Positions 25,227 through 34,215 of a stretch of 64,000 nt of DNA are shown here, piece by piece. Numbering within the stretch: position 1 is the first letter of the stretch; each line of letters starts with the position of its first letter. The stretch comes from Metabacillus_B sp050107715 (GTDB lineage Bacteria > Bacillota > Bacilli > Bacillales > Bacillaceae): assembly GCF_050107715.1 (NCBI RefSeq), contig NZ_JBNILN010000015.1, positions 20,771 to 84,770 on the forward strand, read 5' to 3'. The notes beneath the pieces were generated by a model that did not search any database, was not told where the DNA came from, and saw only the letters and a program-made list of their open reading frames with translations. The translations under genes were made by a program, and so were the position numbers.

Positions 25227-25981
25227 AAAAAGACCTCCCCTCCTTCTGAAGAAGCACCAAGCAAATCTCCAGTAATTCCTCCAAATTCTTTTTTAAAAAA
25301 CAATCCGGAAGCAAGTGTGAACAAGGCACTCATAAGCAGCAATCCTATCAGATAAATGACAAGCACAGGTTCAAATAAGCCCAGCAGACAGGCAACCAGC
25401 GTTACTGAAATGGCATAGCTCCCGGCTATGCGTCTCCATTGAAGCCCTTTTTGAAAAAAATACGAAAGCCCATCTTTCTTTACCGATGGGACTGATGCCA
25501 GCAGGAGCCCCATTCCAGTGCGGGAAAGCATCGGAATTAGCGCAAGGAGGCTAAAACCGAAACCATGGAACCGTTCAATCACTTCGTAAATAAACAAGAA
25601 TTTAGCAAAAAGCAGAACCAGCACGGAAAGCACACCAAATGCCCCTATTCTTGGGTCCTTCATAATTTCAAGCCTTTTATCCCTGTCTCTGTAAGAAAAG
25701 TAAGCATCGCTTGAGTCCATCCAGCCATCCAAATGCAGACCGCCCGTCATCATGATTGCAGAAAGCCAGATAATAAACGCGCAGGCGAGGGCAGATAGGG
25801 GGGTATAAGTTTGCAGCAGCCATAAGAGTGCAGCTTGGACACTTCCCATAAGGAGGCCGATAGCCGGAAGACACTGTATGGCAATTGCCGTCCGCTTCGG
25901 GTCCATGTCAAACCGCTTTTTAACAGGAAGAACAGTGAAGAACTGTACGCCAATCAAAAAACCATCAATTCCTTTTTTCAT
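25184..25981 (-). CDS. cobS: Adenosylcobinamide-GDP ribazoletransferase
   Basis: A 265-residue membrane enzyme joining adenosylcobinamide-GDP and alpha-ribazole (phosphate) to make adenosylcobalamin (phosphate). The signature GGLHLDGWMDSSDAYFSYRD (about 80-99) holds the acidic residues that bind metal and substrate; five to six hydrophobic segments follow. GAGGGGG precedes the ATG. Immediately upstream lies the relic of cobyric acid synthase. Confidence 0.92.
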   Translation of the reverse strand: MKKGIDGFLIGVQFFTVLPVKKRFDMDPKRTAIAIQCLPAIGLLMGSVQAALLWLLQTYTPLSALACAFIIWLSAIMMTGGLHLDGWMDSSDAYFSYRDRDKRLEIMKDPRIGAFGVLSVLVLLFAKFLFIYEVIERFHGFGFSLLALIPMLSRTGMGLLLASVPSVKKDGLSYFFQKGLQWRRIAGSYAISVTLVACLLGLFEPVLVIYLIGLLLMSALFTLASGLFFKKEFGGITGDLLGASSEGGEVFLWMGLWLLHYYVMG

Positions 25982-25982
25982 T

Positions 25983-26364
25983 TCATCCCCCTCTCTCTGC
26001 TATTTTCATGATTCTCTCCATGTCTAAATGTTTCTTTGCATGTTCAGCAAGCCCTTCATAGCGCCTGTTAGCCACTCTAATTCCATTAAGCCAGGCCAAT
26101 CTGATAAGGTCAAATCACTGGAAGGTTTAAGAAGGTTCGGATTCCTATACACGGCAGCTTCCAGCTTCCAGCCCAGCCGCTTCAGCCTGTACTCCATGAG
26201 CGCGGTCAATTTCTAAGTCCATCAGCCGTGACGCAAGAATTGCTGGACATATTTTGCGATTTAAACGGTGCTGGATTCAGCCCTTTATCCGCAAAAATCC
26301 GGCACAAAGCTGTGGTTATCAAACTTTTCCCGGCATCTTATGAAGTTCCTTGTAGGCCCTTCAA
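25983..26364 (-). pseudogene. Cobyric acid synthase (CbiP/CobQ) relic
   Basis: Read on the minus strand from a TTG at 26364, the fragments match CbiP. LKGLQGTS, then an in-frame stop (26338-26340) where the family has Ser, then DAGKSLITTALCRIFADKG and NPAPFKSQNMSSNSCVTADGL. A frameshift near 26210 leads to EIDRAHGVQAEAAGLEA, then, after another shift, NPNLLKPSSD. Near 26105 the sequence jumps to the C-terminal tail RYEGLAEHAKKHLDMERIM. About 400 internal codons are missing. The gene, normally about 500 codons, is dead. It still sits between cobU and cobS with a TGA directly before the cobS start. Confidence 0.9.
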
Positions 26365-26900
26365 GGCTTTACTCCCTTTTTCATCAGAGGGATCCCGCAT
26401 TCAGCCAAATATGCAGAGTCCGCTATCTTGACGGTTTCCTGATGAAGTTTACCAAGAAGGCGGATGTAATCACTGACTTCCGGGCTGTACCGTGCAGCGT
26501 CAAAAGATAGCTCATTTGAAACCACAATGAGCATCCTGCTGGAGTCACGCAGCCGGCGGACCCCCATCAGCATGTGAGAAAGAAGGCAGGGGTTAGGTGT
26601 TAAAGAGAACATCTCATGATTGAGCCACGTCGTCAGGCAATCCAGAACTAGGATGTCCCTCTTAGAATAATGAACAGCCAATTCATGCAAATTTACGGAC
26701 TGCTCAAATGTCCGCCACACCGCTTCGGATTGCAGCCGCCCTTCTTTATGTCTCATAATCCTCTCTTCCATCTCTGAATCGGTCGCCCGGCCAGCTGCGA
26801 TATAATTTAATCGGTATGTACGGCCTGCTGCTTTCTTTGCAAAATTCTCTGCTAACGCTGTCTTGCCGCTCCTCACGCCACCCGAAATAAAAATCAGCAT
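26361..26900 (-). CDS. cobU: Adenosylcobinamide kinase / guanylyltransferase
   Basis: A 179-residue bifunctional enzyme that phosphorylates adenosylcobinamide and transfers GMP to it. FISGGVRSGKTALAE is the P-loop; YIAAGRATDSEMEERIMRHK holds the guanylylated histidine region; LVLDCLTTWLNH and VVSNELSFD are conserved. An in-frame GTG at 26909 exists, but AAAGGAG is 8 bases before the ATG at 26900. It overlaps cobD by 7 bases. Confidence 0.92.
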   Translation of the reverse strand: MLIFISGGVRSGKTALAENFAKKAAGRTYRLNYIAAGRATDSEMEERIMRHKEGRLQSEAVWRTFEQSVNLHELAVHYSKRDILVLDCLTTWLNHEMFSLTPNPCLLSHMLMGVRRLRDSSRMLIVVSNELSFDAARYSPEVSDYIRLLGKLHQETVKIADSAYLAECGIPLMKKGVKP

Positions 26901-27958
26901 GTTGCCCACTCCTTTAACGCATCAATAAATTCATCATTTTCATGGCGAAGCTTCACGGCCACCCGAAGAAAACCGCCCTCCAGGCCAGCAAAATTTTCCG
27001 TATGGCGGGTGATGATGCCTCTTTTTGCTAAAAATACGTACAGCGCTGCCCGTTCAACAGGCCGGAGTAAATAATAGTTCGTACTGCTCGGATACACACA
27101 GAATCCCATGTCCGTAAGCAACTGATGCATTCTTCGCCGCTCGTTGGCAATGAAATGACGCGTCCGTTCTGCATGCGTGCCGTCTGAGATGCAATCTGTC
27201 CCGATCACTTGCGCCAGCGCATTCACATTCCAATGCGGGAGGAGAGATTTTATTCTGGCTATGACAGGGGGCGAGGCCATCATATAGCCCAGTCTCAGCC
27301 CCGCGATTGCATACATTTTGGTAAGTGAACGGAGAATGATTAAATTCGAAAAATTCCGGAGCATGGGGGCAAGGGTTTCTGCCTTCTCAGTAAAGTCATA
27401 AAACGCTTCATCACAAACAACGAGGGTGCCGTTTTTTTCGGCACGCTTAACGACTTCCGCCAATACAGACACCGTGTATGATTTCCCGGTAGGATTGTTG
27501 GGGCTGCAGATAAACAAAGCTTTTTTTTTAGTCATTTTTTCAAAAATCTGCTCATCCAGCTCCCAGTTATTCTCCGCCGATAAAACGTGTGCTTCGATAT
27601 CTGCCCCTTGCGCCTCAAGTGCCCTGCGGTATTCTGAAAAGGCCGGTTCGATAATCAAAACCTTTTCCCCTTTCAGTTCCTGTGATACAGCGGCGATTAG
27701 TTCTGCGGCTCCATTACCGGGAAGCAGCCAATCAGGAGGAAGCTCGTTTGCTTTCGATAAGGCGTTTATAAGCACGGACGCTTCAGGATCCGGATAATCA
27801 CGGATAGCATGTAAATACTCATGCCATCTTTCCTTAATAAAAGCAGGCGGACCAAGAGGATTGGTATTAACGCTGAAATCCAGAATGCGGGCTGGAGGAT
27901 CGATGTTTAGATTCCTGTATACGTGAATCGGATTAGAACCATGTTGAGGCAAGTTCAA
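26894..27958 (-). CDS. cobD: Threonine-phosphate decarboxylase
   Basis: A 354-residue PLP enzyme of aminotransferase fold I making (R)-1-amino-2-propanol phosphate, the linker of the cobalamin nucleotide loop. HGSNP at the start, DFSVNTNPLGPP, SPNNPTGKSY, VCDEAFYDF and SLTKMYAIAGLRLGYMM (the lysine binds PLP) are visible. It overlaps cbiB by 26 bases. CbiB next door uses its product, so the two form the aminopropanol-attachment step. Confidence 0.92.
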   Translation of the reverse strand: MNLPQHGSNPIHVYRNLNIDPPARILDFSVNTNPLGPPAFIKERWHEYLHAIRDYPDPEASVLINALSKANELPPDWLLPGNGAAELIAAVSQELKGEKVLIIEPAFSEYRRALEAQGADIEAHVLSAENNWELDEQIFEKMTKKKALFICSPNNPTGKSYTVSVLAEVVKRAEKNGTLVVCDEAFYDFTEKAETLAPMLRNFSNLIILRSLTKMYAIAGLRLGYMMASPPVIARIKSLLPHWNVNALAQVIGTDCISDGTHAERTRHFIANERRRMHQLLTDMGFCVYPSSTNYYLLRPVERAALYVFLAKRGIITRHTENFAGLEGGFLRVAVKLRHENDEFIDALKEWATC

Positions 27959-28880
27959 AAAGCATTCCCCCTATCCATAGGAAAACGATAAATAAATAAA
28001 CCGATCGATCCATGATTTCTATGGATTTGCCAATATGTAAGATATGCAAAGGATGGTCCGGCCTTCCCATACGCGCTCTGCTGGAGACAACCCCCTTATA
28101 ATGGTTCGTTCCTCCAAGCTCTACTCCAAGTAAGTAAGCCACAGCCGCTTCCCCCCAGCCGCTGTTCGGACTCGGGTGCTTCGCCGCGTCTGAAGCCACC
28201 TTGGGCCAAAGTCTGATATTCCCGTGAACAGCAAGCATTGTAAATGCCGTTATTCTCGCCGGAATCCAATTCAGCACATCATCAAGCCTTGCAGATGCCC
28301 ACCCGAACTGATGATATCTTTCATTTTTATACCCAACCATCGAATCCAGTGTATTAATCAGACGGTAAACTGCAGCGAAGGGGCCCCCCCCGATTGCCGC
28401 CCAAAACAGAGGAGCCGTAACACCATCACTTGTATTTTCGGCAACGGTTTCAACCGTTCCCCTGACGAGCTCACTCTCCTCAAGGTGACCTGTGTCTCTC
28501 CCTACAATACAGGAAAGCTTTGTTCGGGCTTCTGAAATATTTTCATCAGCCAGCGGAGCTTCCACCTTCAATGCTGCTTCTTTGAGACTTTTCTGTGCAA
28601 TCGCGGTAAATATAACAGCTGCTTCAAACAAGATACCTGCTGCTGCATGAATCCTCCAAAAAAGGAATTGGAGAAGGACGACTGTGAACAGAACGATTCC
28701 CGTCAGAATAAGTACCATTAAAATCCCTTTCCCTTTTTTCCTATTGCCTTTATTCAATCGGCTCTCAAAAAACAAAATCATCCTGCCAAACCATCTCACA
28801 GGATGGGGCATAGCCGGCGGGTCCCCGATTAATTTGTCCAGCAGGACGGCAACGGTTAAGGCAGCTAAGTGGCTAAGCAC
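27933..28880 (-). CDS. cbiB: Adenosylcobinamide-phosphate synthase
   Basis: A 315-residue membrane protein attaching aminopropanol (phosphate) to adenosylcobyric acid. LLDKLIGDPPAMPHPVRWFGRMI at the N-terminus, RDTGHLEESELVRGTVETVAENTSDGVTAPLFWA and the C-terminal SPNSGWGEAAVAYLLGVELGG are CbiB signatures (quoted in parts: DPPAMPHPVRW, ENTSDGV, PNSGWGEA). The reading frame extends farther upstream, but a GTG at 28880 with GGAGAG 8 bases before it gives the family length and overlaps the btuD-cbiZ stop by 8 bases. Confidence 0.9.
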   Translation of the reverse strand: MLSHLAALTVAVLLDKLIGDPPAMPHPVRWFGRMILFFESRLNKGNRKKGKGILMVLILTGIVLFTVVLLQFLFWRIHAAAGILFEAAVIFTAIAQKSLKEAALKVEAPLADENISEARTKLSCIVGRDTGHLEESELVRGTVETVAENTSDGVTAPLFWAAIGGGPFAAVYRLINTLDSMVGYKNERYHQFGWASARLDDVLNWIPARITAFTMLAVHGNIRLWPKVASDAAKHPSPNSGWGEAAVAYLLGVELGGTNHYKGVVSSRARMGRPDHPLHILHIGKSIEIMDRSVYLFIVFLWIGGMLFELASTWF

Positions 28881-30336
28881 GATTCTTTCTCTCCAGATAC
28901 TTGTCAATAGACTCCAATGTGCAGGCATAAACACTTTTCCCAATCGCTTTTCCAAGCTCTGTAGCAGGTCCTGCATAAGGGAGGCTGTTTCCTTGCTGGG
29001 TCGAAGCAATCAGCACACTGTCAGTGGAGGTTCCTGTAGCGGGCGTGCCTGTAACCGGATCAAGTATAAATCGATCCGACAGTGCTTTTGTCTTTGCTTC
29101 GGCAGCCGTTATGACAGCTTGGAGGAAGGCTTCATCCGAACAGACTCCATTTATGAATATCCATGTATTAATGGTCCCGGGGCCTGGCATCAGCCGATCC
29201 GCACCGAGTGAAGCATCGGCTGCATTCCCTGTTCCGGCGGTAACGGCAGTTAAAATGGAAAAATCGTTCAGGCCGGTCCAGTGTACACTCACATCTTCCA
29301 GCTGTACGGCTGTCATCATGCCCACTGTTTCATTCGGATCAAAACCTTTTGCCTGTATAAAGCGGATAAGATCCATCTCACTGTCATTGCTTTGGTAATC
29401 CAGATCTACATGGCGATTGATAAAGGTAGTGTACCATCCGATTCCTGCATGCAGGACAGCTGACGACAAGGTTTTTAACGGAACTGGAGATTTCAAGGAA
29501 ATGTATTCTTTGTTAATGACAAGAAGTGATTCGTTAATTTCTGACAGCTCCCCAGCTCGATCAGGGGATTCCAGAATAACCTGTGGACTTTGGTCGGCCG
29601 GATGGTAATGCCGCTTGATCCCTGCGCTGTAAACCTGCTTCAGGGTTGGCTCCTGCAACGCTTCATAAGGTGTGCCGATATCCGATACACGTCCATTATT
29701 TAAGAGCATGACTCTGTCACAGTACAGACTTGCCATATTTAAGTCGTGAAAAATCGAAACGATGGTTAACCCCCTATCCTTTGTCCAGCTTTTTAAACGG
29801 GACAAAAGGCTTTGCTGGTAGGCTATGTCAAGGTGATTCGTCGGCTCATCCAAGAGAAGAATGGCCGGGTCCTGTGCAAGAGCCTGGGCCAGAAATACGC
29901 GCTGCTGCTCTCCGCCGCTCAGTTCCTGAATGGAACGCCGCGAGAATTCTGCAATCCCTGTGTCCCGCATGGCAAGCTCCACCAGTTCCTCGTCTTTATC
30001 TGACCATCCCGGCAGAAATCTCGCCTGATGGGGATACCGTCCAATACTCACTGCTTCTTTAACCGTCATATCAAATGCTGCTGCGGTCACTTGAGGCAGT
30101 ACGGCCATAACTTTAGCAAGTTCTTTGCTTGAATAGGAAGCAACATCCTTGTTCTGGATGCTGATCCGTCCTTTAGCGGCCGGCAGAATCCCTGAGAGCA
30201 TTTTCATTAAAGTGGTCTTCCCGCTTCCGTTCGGACCAAGTATTCCGAAAAACTCTCCTTTTTGGACACCGAAGCTGACCTCATTCAAGACTTTATTCCG
30301 ATCATACCCTCCCTCAAGTTCCTGTACCTCAATCAT
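28873..30336 (-). CDS. Cobalamin ABC ATPase fused to adenosylcobinamide amidohydrolase (BtuD-CbiZ)
   Basis: A 487-residue fusion. Residues 1-255 are an iron/B12-type ABC ATPase: GPNGSGKTT (Walker A), LSGGEQQRV (signature), ILLLDEPTNHLD (Walker B) and SIFHDLN (H-loop). After a linker, residues about 290-485 match CbiZ, which removes the nucleotide loop from pseudocobalamin and similar corrinoids so they can be rebuilt; TGTSTDSVLIAST and PYAGPATELGKAIG are its motifs. The same fusion is known as YvrA in B. subtilis. GGAGG is 7 bases before the ATG at 30336. It follows btuC by 15 bases. Confidence 0.9.
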   Translation of the reverse strand: MIEVQELEGGYDRNKVLNEVSFGVQKGEFFGILGPNGSGKTTLMKMLSGILPAAKGRISIQNKDVASYSSKELAKVMAVLPQVTAAAFDMTVKEAVSIGRYPHQARFLPGWSDKDEELVELAMRDTGIAEFSRRSIQELSGGEQQRVFLAQALAQDPAILLLDEPTNHLDIAYQQSLLSRLKSWTKDRGLTIVSIFHDLNMASLYCDRVMLLNNGRVSDIGTPYEALQEPTLKQVYSAGIKRHYHPADQSPQVILESPDRAGELSEINESLLVINKEYISLKSPVPLKTLSSAVLHAGIGWYTTFINRHVDLDYQSNDSEMDLIRFIQAKGFDPNETVGMMTAVQLEDVSVHWTGLNDFSILTAVTAGTGNAADASLGADRLMPGPGTINTWIFINGVCSDEAFLQAVITAAEAKTKALSDRFILDPVTGTPATGTSTDSVLIASTQQGNSLPYAGPATELGKAIGKSVYACTLESIDKYLERKNRA

Positions 30337-30351
30337 AAACATACCTCCATC

Positions 30352-31380
30352 CTAGGACCTTCTCTTCTTAGCTGCTAAAATAACTGCAAAAACCGGTGCA
30401 CCTGCAATAGCTGTAATCACTCCGATTGGAAGCTCAACCGGAGAAATAATGGTTCTTGCCAATAGGTCAGCAAGCATTAAAAAACCAGCCCCGTATATCA
30501 TGGACAGCGGCAGCAAATGACGGTGATCGCTGCCGCAAAGCAGTCGTGCCATATGCGGGATGACCAGACCGACAAATCCAATCGTCCCGGAAACCGCGAC
30601 CGCGGATCCGGTCAGCAGGGAGGCAGCAATGATGATCAGAAGCTGCTTTCTTTTTACATGAACTCCAATATGGCGGGCCCTGTCTTCTCCGAAGGCAAAC
30701 GCATTGAGCTCTCTGCTGTTCATAAGCAAAATAAGTGCGCCTGCTGCAGTAAAGGGCAAAATCATCTGAACATACGGCCAGCCTCTCATTGAGACGCTGC
30801 CAAGAAGCCAATTCATAACCTGTCTCAATTCCTCTCCGCTTAAAGCGACAATGAGCGAAATGAATGAGCCTAAAAAAGAATTAAAAATAATACCGGCTAA
30901 TATCATCGTCTCCATCGAAGTTCGCCTTTGAGCCAGATGCGCAAAGCCCAAAACTCCAAGCATGGTCAGGAATCCGGCGGTTATACTGATGACCGGAAGT
31001 GTAAAGCTGCCAAACATCTGGACCCCAAAGTAAATCACACTCACTGCCCCAAGGGAAGCTCCGGATGAAACTCCAAGAGTGTATGGGTCAGCTAAAGGGT
31101 TGCGTAAAATCCCCTGAAAAGCAGCTCCCGCGAGAGCGAGTGATGCGCCGACTAAGCCTGCCAGGAGGACACGCGGAAAGCGGATCGAAAGGAGGATGTT
31201 TCCATTAGCTTCAGAAGCTGCACGTCCTCCAAACAGGACGGAAAGAATTTCACTTGGGGAAATAGCCGCTGTTCCAATTGAAACAGCGGCTAAAAAAGCG
31301 GTTACTAAGAAGAGAACGGCCAAAGCATATTGAATGGTACGGTTATTTAGAAAATACGTCCGGATAGATTGCGTTTGCAA
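30352..31380 (-). CDS. btuC: Cobalamin ABC transporter permease BtuC
   Basis: A 342-residue FecCD-family permease with about nine to ten membrane segments. GASLALAGAAFQGILRNPLADPYTLGVSSG (parts: AGAAFQGILRNPLADP) and the coupling-helix region SGTIGFVGLVIPHMARLL are diagnostic. A TTG start is used; its first 38 bases overlap the end of btuF. It forms the corrinoid importer with BtuF and BtuD-CbiZ. Confidence 0.9.
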   Translation of the reverse strand: MQTQSIRTYFLNNRTIQYALAVLFLVTAFLAAVSIGTAAISPSEILSVLFGGRAASEANGNILLSIRFPRVLLAGLVGASLALAGAAFQGILRNPLADPYTLGVSSGASLGAVSVIYFGVQMFGSFTLPVISITAGFLTMLGVLGFAHLAQRRTSMETMILAGIIFNSFLGSFISLIVALSGEELRQVMNWLLGSVSMRGWPYVQMILPFTAAGALILLMNSRELNAFAFGEDRARHIGVHVKRKQLLIIIAASLLTGSAVAVSGTIGFVGLVIPHMARLLCGSDHRHLLPLSMIYGAGFLMLADLLARTIISPVELPIGVITAIAGAPVFAVILAAKKRRS

Positions 31381-32314
31381 GTTCCTCTACTCCTTCAACT
31401 AAACGCGGCCCCGGCCTTGTTACTTTATCGGAGTGCACGTCAAAAACTGCTTTTTCCTTTACAGCGGTTACACTGTCCCAGCCTTCTCTCCCCGTTACCT
31501 GATCAATAGGATTCGGACTATAGTAGCCGTAAGTCGTCACAATCACATCAGGATTCAGCTTGACAATTGCCTCCTCTGACATTTTAGGCCACCCCGACTG
31601 ATCGGCTGCTGCATTTTTTGCCCCAACCGTCTTGAGGATATCATTCATAAAGGTATCCTTTCCTGCTGTATAAATCTCAGGGGATGGGGAAACCTCCACG
31701 AACACGCTTTTCTTATCATCTTCAGGTATAGAAGAGGCTTTCTCTTTAATGCTAGCAATCTCCTCTTTCATTCCTGCTGCCATTTCTTTTGATTTTTCCA
31801 GTTCCCCGGCAGCTTTTCCGATCATCTCCATCGACTCATACACCTGCTCAAAGCTTTGCGCGTCATTTACCACTACAACATCTATACCGGCATCCCTCAG
31901 CTGTTTTAATCCCTCTGCTGAATTATGCGCGCCGGATTCGTGGGCAAGAACCAGGTCAGGCTCCAGGCCGATGATTTTTTCTACGTTAAAATCCATCCCG
32001 CCGACTTTTTCCTTTTTCATCGCTTCTTCAGGAAAGTTGTCATTTTCCGTTACGCCAACAACTTTATCTCCGAGATCCATGGAAAACAAAATCTCCGTAT
32101 TGCTTGGGATAAGGGAAACGATTTTCTCTGGCTCTTTCTCGATCGTAACATCCGTATCCGATGCATCTGTAAGCTTTAGCGGAAATTCAGCTTCTTCCTT
32201 AACTGCAGCCTGCTTCTCCTCCTGTTTCTCAGGTGCAGCAGACTGGCTTCCGCACCCTGCGAGCACTCCCGCAGACAGAAGCACTGTTGATAAAATAGAT
32301 AATAGCTTGTTCAT
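31343..32314 (-). CDS. btuF: Cobalamin-binding lipoprotein BtuF
   Basis: A 323-residue class III substrate-binding lipoprotein. LLSAGVLAGCGSQ is the lipobox, with Cys21 expected to carry lipid, followed by a charged linker and two lobes joined by a helix (IVSLIPSNTEILFSMDLGDKVVG; VGGMDFNVEKIIGLEPDLVLAH; KTVGAKNAAADQSGW). It captures corrinoids for BtuC and BtuD. First gene of the operon, under the riboswitch upstream. GGGGGA lies about 9 bases before the ATG. Confidence 0.9.
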   Translation of the reverse strand: MNKLLSILSTVLLSAGVLAGCGSQSAAPEKQEEKQAAVKEEAEFPLKLTDASDTDVTIEKEPEKIVSLIPSNTEILFSMDLGDKVVGVTENDNFPEEAMKKEKVGGMDFNVEKIIGLEPDLVLAHESGAHNSAEGLKQLRDAGIDVVVVNDAQSFEQVYESMEMIGKAAGELEKSKEMAAGMKEEIASIKEKASSIPEDDKKSVFVEVSPSPEIYTAGKDTFMNDILKTVGAKNAAADQSGWPKMSEEAIVKLNPDVIVTTYGYYSPNPIDQVTGREGWDSVTAVKEKAVFDVHSDKVTRPGPRLVEGVEELANAIYPDVFSK

Positions 32315-32497
32315 TCAGGCAATCCCCCAAGTATTGATTGATATTGGTAAACAGGTATTGAAAAAGCTCGTATACGACCGCTGCTGTTTTGAGCTGCCGG
32401 TTAAAATAGTGTTTCGTCAAACCAGCTGTTATTGGCCGCTGCAGGGTTTCTCCGCCTTTGAGAATAAATCAGCAGCATTCATTCAACAAAGCTGAAA

Positions 32498-32536
32498 ACA
32501 AAAAACACCTCCCTTGAAAAAGGAGATGACGGTACA
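32498..32536 (-). terminator. Terminator of the riboswitch expression platform
   Basis: On the minus strand CTCCTT and AAGGGAG form a stem with a TTTC loop followed by GTG and a T run. It lies between the B12 aptamer and btuF, where ligand binding should favour it and switch the operon off. Confidence 0.7.
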
Positions 32537-32589
32537 TGTTAGGCAGACTGTATAAGCCTTATGTATAGACTTTTTGGTCAACGTTAACA

Positions 32590-32795
32590 CCATCCTATCC
32601 TCGTAGGTATGCGGTGACGAGGTGCAAGGCAGGTCTCCTGGCTCATGATCAATGCTCCCCGCTTCCCTTCCCATGCATAGCTGCACAGTGGATTAAGCAG
32701 GTCACTCCCATTTACAGTGGCGGGACCGCGCCGGAATTAAACCGGCTTCCCTTTTAAGCTGATAAACAATCAGCACCTACACCTTATCGATATGA
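32590..32795 (-). promoter_or_regulatory. Cobalamin (B12) riboswitch aptamer
   Basis: The minus strand shows the conserved core in order: AAGGTGTAGGTGC at the 5' end, AAAAGGGAAGCCGG with its GCCGG/CCGGC helix, GCGGTCCCGCCACTGTAA, and the B12 box AGCCAGGAGACCTGCC (centred near 32640). A closing region GCACC follows. It lies about 280-480 bases upstream of btuF and should repress the salvage operon when adenosylcobalamin is abundant. Confidence 0.95.
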
Positions 32796-32962
32796 AACTA
32801 TGATACAGACAATATTATACACAACCTTCTGCTGCTTGTCAGTTGCTTTTCTTTTTTAAAGGGAAAAAGAAAAGCAGCAGAAGCTGCTTTTCACCACTGC
32901 TGGAAGTGTCCTCCATTGACCCCCGCACACACTCCCGTGTCCATCCGCAGAGTGCTGCAGCC

Positions 32963-33580
32963 TTAATCATAATAAACCTGCTTGTTGGAATCCCAGCAGT
33001 ATTCAAATAAAATTTTCAGCTGACTTTCTGTAATCCGGCCCACAGATAAATCCGGAAGCTCATCCAGGCCAAAAAATCCTGCATCCAGAGTTTCATACCC
33101 AGTCTTAAGCTCTCCCTCTCTATGCTCGCACAGAAAGAATAGTTTATAAATGTGGTAGCCTCCCGGAGGATGCGGATGGCATTTTTTGTCCATGGCTGCA
33201 ATAAGCCTGATTGGCTCGACGGTTAAGCCGGATTCCTCAAACGCTTCCTTGGCTGCATTTTCAGAAGGGCTCAATCCAATATCCGCCCAGCCTCCCGGGA
33301 GAGACCACAGGCCATCCAGCATCTCACGGACAAGCAAAACCTTATTTTCCTTAAAAATGACTGCCCTGACGTCAACCTTCGGCGTTTGATACCCTGTCTC
33401 GTTCGCAAACAATCCCTTCAATTTTTCCATCGGCACATCTGTATACTCACTTACCATTTCCTGACTCAGCTCTCTTAGTCTCTCAAAGCGTTCAATATCA
33501 AAAGGATCCTTTGAATAGGCGATACCAGCCTGGGACAAAGACTGAATTTCTTTGGCCCATGTCAGCCATTTTGGCTCCAT
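32963..33580 (-). CDS. NUDIX hydrolase with N-terminal NUDIX_4-type helix domain
   Basis: A 205-residue hydrolase. The first 65 residues are a helical N-terminal region found in YjhB-type NUDIX proteins; the catalytic box GWADIGLSPSENAAKEAFEE (about 108-127, then SGL) follows the G-X5-E-X7-(R/K)E-X2-EE-x-G pattern with Lys in place of the first Arg. AGGAGG is upstream of two adjacent ATG codons; the second, 33580, has better spacing. Likely substrates are ADP-ribose or similar nucleoside diphosphates; not determined. Confidence 0.85.
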   Translation of the reverse strand: MEPKWLTWAKEIQSLSQAGIAYSKDPFDIERFERLRELSQEMVSEYTDVPMEKLKGLFANETGYQTPKVDVRAVIFKENKVLLVREMLDGLWSLPGGWADIGLSPSENAAKEAFEESGLTVEPIRLIAAMDKKCHPHPPGGYHIYKLFFLCEHREGELKTGYETLDAGFFGLDELPDLSVGRITESQLKILFEYCWDSNKQVYYD

Positions 33581-33807
33581 CATACTCCTCCTCTTACAAA
33601 GCTCTTCTCATATTGTATACTATGAAGATTGTACATGCATAGACACGGCTCGATAACCGTTCGGAATGGCTTCATCTCATTCCGGAAACCATATCCAGGA
33701 ACTTTTACCTATTTATGAAAAAACAGAGATTTACCCCTTTTCAAACAGCCTGTCCCGCCTTTATAGTGAGAAAGGATTTTTGTATAACGGGATGCGGAGG
33801 GATAAGA

Positions 33808-33939
33808 ATGAAGGATATGAGCAGGCGAATCGTAATCAGCCTTGTATTAACAGGCATAATCCTTGGCGGGATGAGCGTCACGCTGGCAAATGTGCCTGAG
33901 GAGAAGCAAAAAGAGGAAAATCTAATTGTAAGGCCGTAG
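33808..33939 (+). CDS. Small secreted peptide precursor, 43 residues
   Basis: GGAGG stands 7 bases before an ATG that opens a 43-codon frame. Residues 1-8 are basic, 9-27 hydrophobic (VISLVLTGIILGGMSVTLA), and the remainder is short and charged (NVPEEKQKEENLIVRP), with a possible signal-peptidase site after TLA. A terminator follows 50 bases downstream. The layout of short signal peptide plus 10-16 residue tail is like Phr signalling peptides, but no rap gene is adjacent and the tail resembles none I know. Confidence 0.6.
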   Translation: MKDMSRRIVISLVLTGIILGGMSVTLANVPEEKQKEENLIVRP

Positions 33940-33990
33940 TTCAGCGTTTTAAATGCAGTTCTTTCCGTTCTTACATACTCTGAAAAAAAA

Positions 33991-34024
33991 GAGCAGTCGG
34001 CGCTTATGCGCACTGCTCCTTTTG
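33991..34024 (+). terminator. Terminator after the small secreted peptide gene
   Basis: GAGCAGT pairs with ACTGCTC, with an inner GCGC/GCGC stem, an A run before and T-rich sequence after. Confidence 0.7.
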
Positions 34025-34215
34025 TTCTTTCATTGGGCTATGAGCCGGCACCACCTTATTTCTTAAGGACCGGCATTCCCGGACTGAATCTATCACCCTT
34101 TGAAGGTTTTCTGAGATGAAATGCAGCCTGCAAAGCACCTGTGCTATATTTTCCTGACTTTAACTCTTTCTCTAAGTGAGATAATGTTTGGGATAACCTA
34201 AGGTTACTGTATAGG

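Noticed and set aside
27933..29009. A 358-residue CbiB starting inside the btuD-cbiZ gene.
   Set aside because: The GTG at 28880 gives the normal family length and has a ribosome site; the extra N-terminus is a shadow of the CbiZ reading frame.
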